Shown piece after piece: positions 35,657 through 36,768 of a stretch of DNA of 36,768 nucleotides. The stretch is from Candidatus Acetothermia bacterium (GTDB lineage: Bacteria > Bipolaricaulota > Bipolaricaulia > UBA7950): NCBI GenBank assembly GCA_022684035.1, contig JAJHSB010000018.1:1-36768 (forward strand). The letters are read 5' to 3'. Made by a program: the position numbers and the translations under genes. Position 1 is the stretch's first letter, and every line of letters starts with the position of its first letter. A model generated the notes under the pieces. That model saw nothing but the letters and a program-made list of their open reading frames with translations. It was not told the origin of the DNA and searched no databases.

Positions 35657-36484
35657 ATGGAGCTTGAGATATTCGAATTTGCATTCATGCAGCGGGCGTT
35701 CCTTGCTGGCTTGGTCATTGCTGTTGTTTGCCCCTCGATCGGACTCTTTTTGGTATTGCGACGGTATGCGTTGCTTGCCGAGGGGTTGGGCCATATCGCA
35801 TTCGGCGGAGTCTCGGTAGGGTTTTTAGGAGGAATAGATCCGGTCCTCGGTGCATTTGGCATGACTGGAATCAGCGCGATCGCCATCGAGCAGTTGCGCC
35901 GACAGGGAAAACTAGGAGGAGATACTGCAATCGGAGTTCTTATTGCATTGGGGCTGGCTATCGGAGTAGTTGCCAGCAGTGTAGCCGGTGCATTTAATGC
36001 CCGGTTGCTCGGATTTCTCTTTGGAAGCATCATTCTTGTTGCGCCCCGCGATCTCTATCTGATTACGGCCATTGGAACTGTCGTGATGCTCATCGTCACG
36101 CTGTTTGGTAAAGAGCTGTTCTATATCTGCTTCGATGAGGAAGCAGCGCTTGCTGGCGGTCTTCCGGTGAAGTTTTTCACAATGCTTCTCACGATCATGA
36201 CCGCACTGACCGTTGTCGCTTCGCTGCGTATCGTCGGCGTGTTGCTGGTATTCGCGTTGATCATTCTGCCGGTGGCGACAGCGATGCAGATCGCGCACAG
36301 TTTCCGGCAAGCCCGCTTGCTCTCGGTGCTGTTCGGACTTATTTCCGTTATCTCCGGACTGTTCGCCGCCTTTTATCTCGATCTACCCGCCGGCGGGGCG
36401 ATCGTTCTTATCGCTGGAGTTCTCTTTGTTATAGTGAGCGGGGTAGCAACGATTATCGCCAAGTCTGCGGCAGAAGGGTCATAA
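35657..36484 (+). CDS. Metal ABC transporter permease, ZnuB-like
   Basis: FMQRAFLAGLVIAVVCPSIGLFLVLRRYALLAEGLGHIAFGGVSVGF; LRIVGVLLVFALIILPVATAMQIAHSFRQ. ATG 35657 after aggagg. Confidence 0.93.
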   Translation: MELEIFEFAFMQRAFLAGLVIAVVCPSIGLFLVLRRYALLAEGLGHIAFGGVSVGFLGGIDPVLGAFGMTGISAIAIEQLRRQGKLGGDTAIGVLIALGLAIGVVASSVAGAFNARLLGFLFGSIILVAPRDLYLITAIGTVVMLIVTLFGKELFYICFDEEAALAGGLPVKFFTMLLTIMTALTVVASLRIVGVLLVFALIILPVATAMQIAHSFRQARLLSVLFGLISVISGLFAAFYLDLPAGGAIVLIAGVLFVIVSGVATIIAKSAAEGS

Positions 36485-36532
36485 CTTCCTTAGACAGCAA
36501 GAAACCCCTGCCGAAAATCGGGGACACCATAC

Positions 36533-36768
36533 TTATTTCTCCTTGCCTCTTTTCTTTCTCCCCGGGTTTTGTTTTTGCCGAATCCTATCCACAGTTTTTT
36601 CAAGCTGTTTCACAAATCTCTCGCTTTCCAAAGGTCTTCCTGTTCGTTCGTGTGGCACAGTTCTTCTATATATCTCGTTGATTCCTGAATAACAAGAATT
36701 ATCGCCAATCCCTAACGGTTTCAAGTAAGAAGTTACTTTTTATGTGCGCTTACACGCTGCTCCAATAA
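36533..36768 (-). pseudogene. C-terminal fragment of a REP-associated/Y1-type (IS200-like) transposase, truncated by window edge and degenerate
   Basis: RTGRPLESERFVKQLEKTVDRIRQKQNPGRKKRGKEK matches the C-terminal 'TGRPLGSExFxxxLExxxGRxLxPxxxGR' pattern from memory; upstream of TTG 36724 the same frame has a stop. Followed by GGGGACACCATACTTATTTC and a short hairpin (36505-36523). Confidence 0.6.

Noticed and set aside
1-36768. CRISPR arrays, tRNA and rRNA genes
   Set aside because: No regularly spaced direct repeats of CRISPR size and no convincing tRNA TPsiC/acceptor signatures or rRNA segments noticed by eye.

Overview
This is a bacterial chromosomal window, probably from an uncultivated lineage, and is mostly core genes. 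Left to right it holds: a frameshifted transposase tail (1-288); a P2-type (Ca2+-like) ATPase; two convergent MacB/LolD-type ABC exporter pairs flanking a 294-bp MITE-like element with perfect 17-bp inverted ends; a CsoR / P1B-ATPase / cupin metal operon with a strong sigma70-type promoter; a two-gene unit made of a membrane-embedded spermidine-synthase-like protein and a MOP-flippase::ApbE fusion; ruvA-yqgF; prfB with a programmed +1 frameshift that the ORF track truncates; a DUF458/YkuK protein; mobB; smpB; dnaA followed by a candidate oriC with symmetrically paired DnaA boxes and a DUF721/DciA-like gene with a C-terminal zinc ribbon; hslV-hslU; thrS; a Cys-rich hypothetical protein with comEA; a tightly packed tldD-tldE(pmbA)-DmpA-D-cysteine desulfhydrase-TIM barrel operon; a Znu-like metal ABC importer with an atypical metal site and a possibly structured leader; and a degenerate REP-associated (Y1) transposase fragment at the right edge. 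The most notable items are the flippase::ApbE fusion with its SpeE-like partner, the oriC/dnaA/DciA arrangement, the recoded prfB and the TldD/E-DmpA operon. All calls come from reading the sequence and provided translations; no database search was run.
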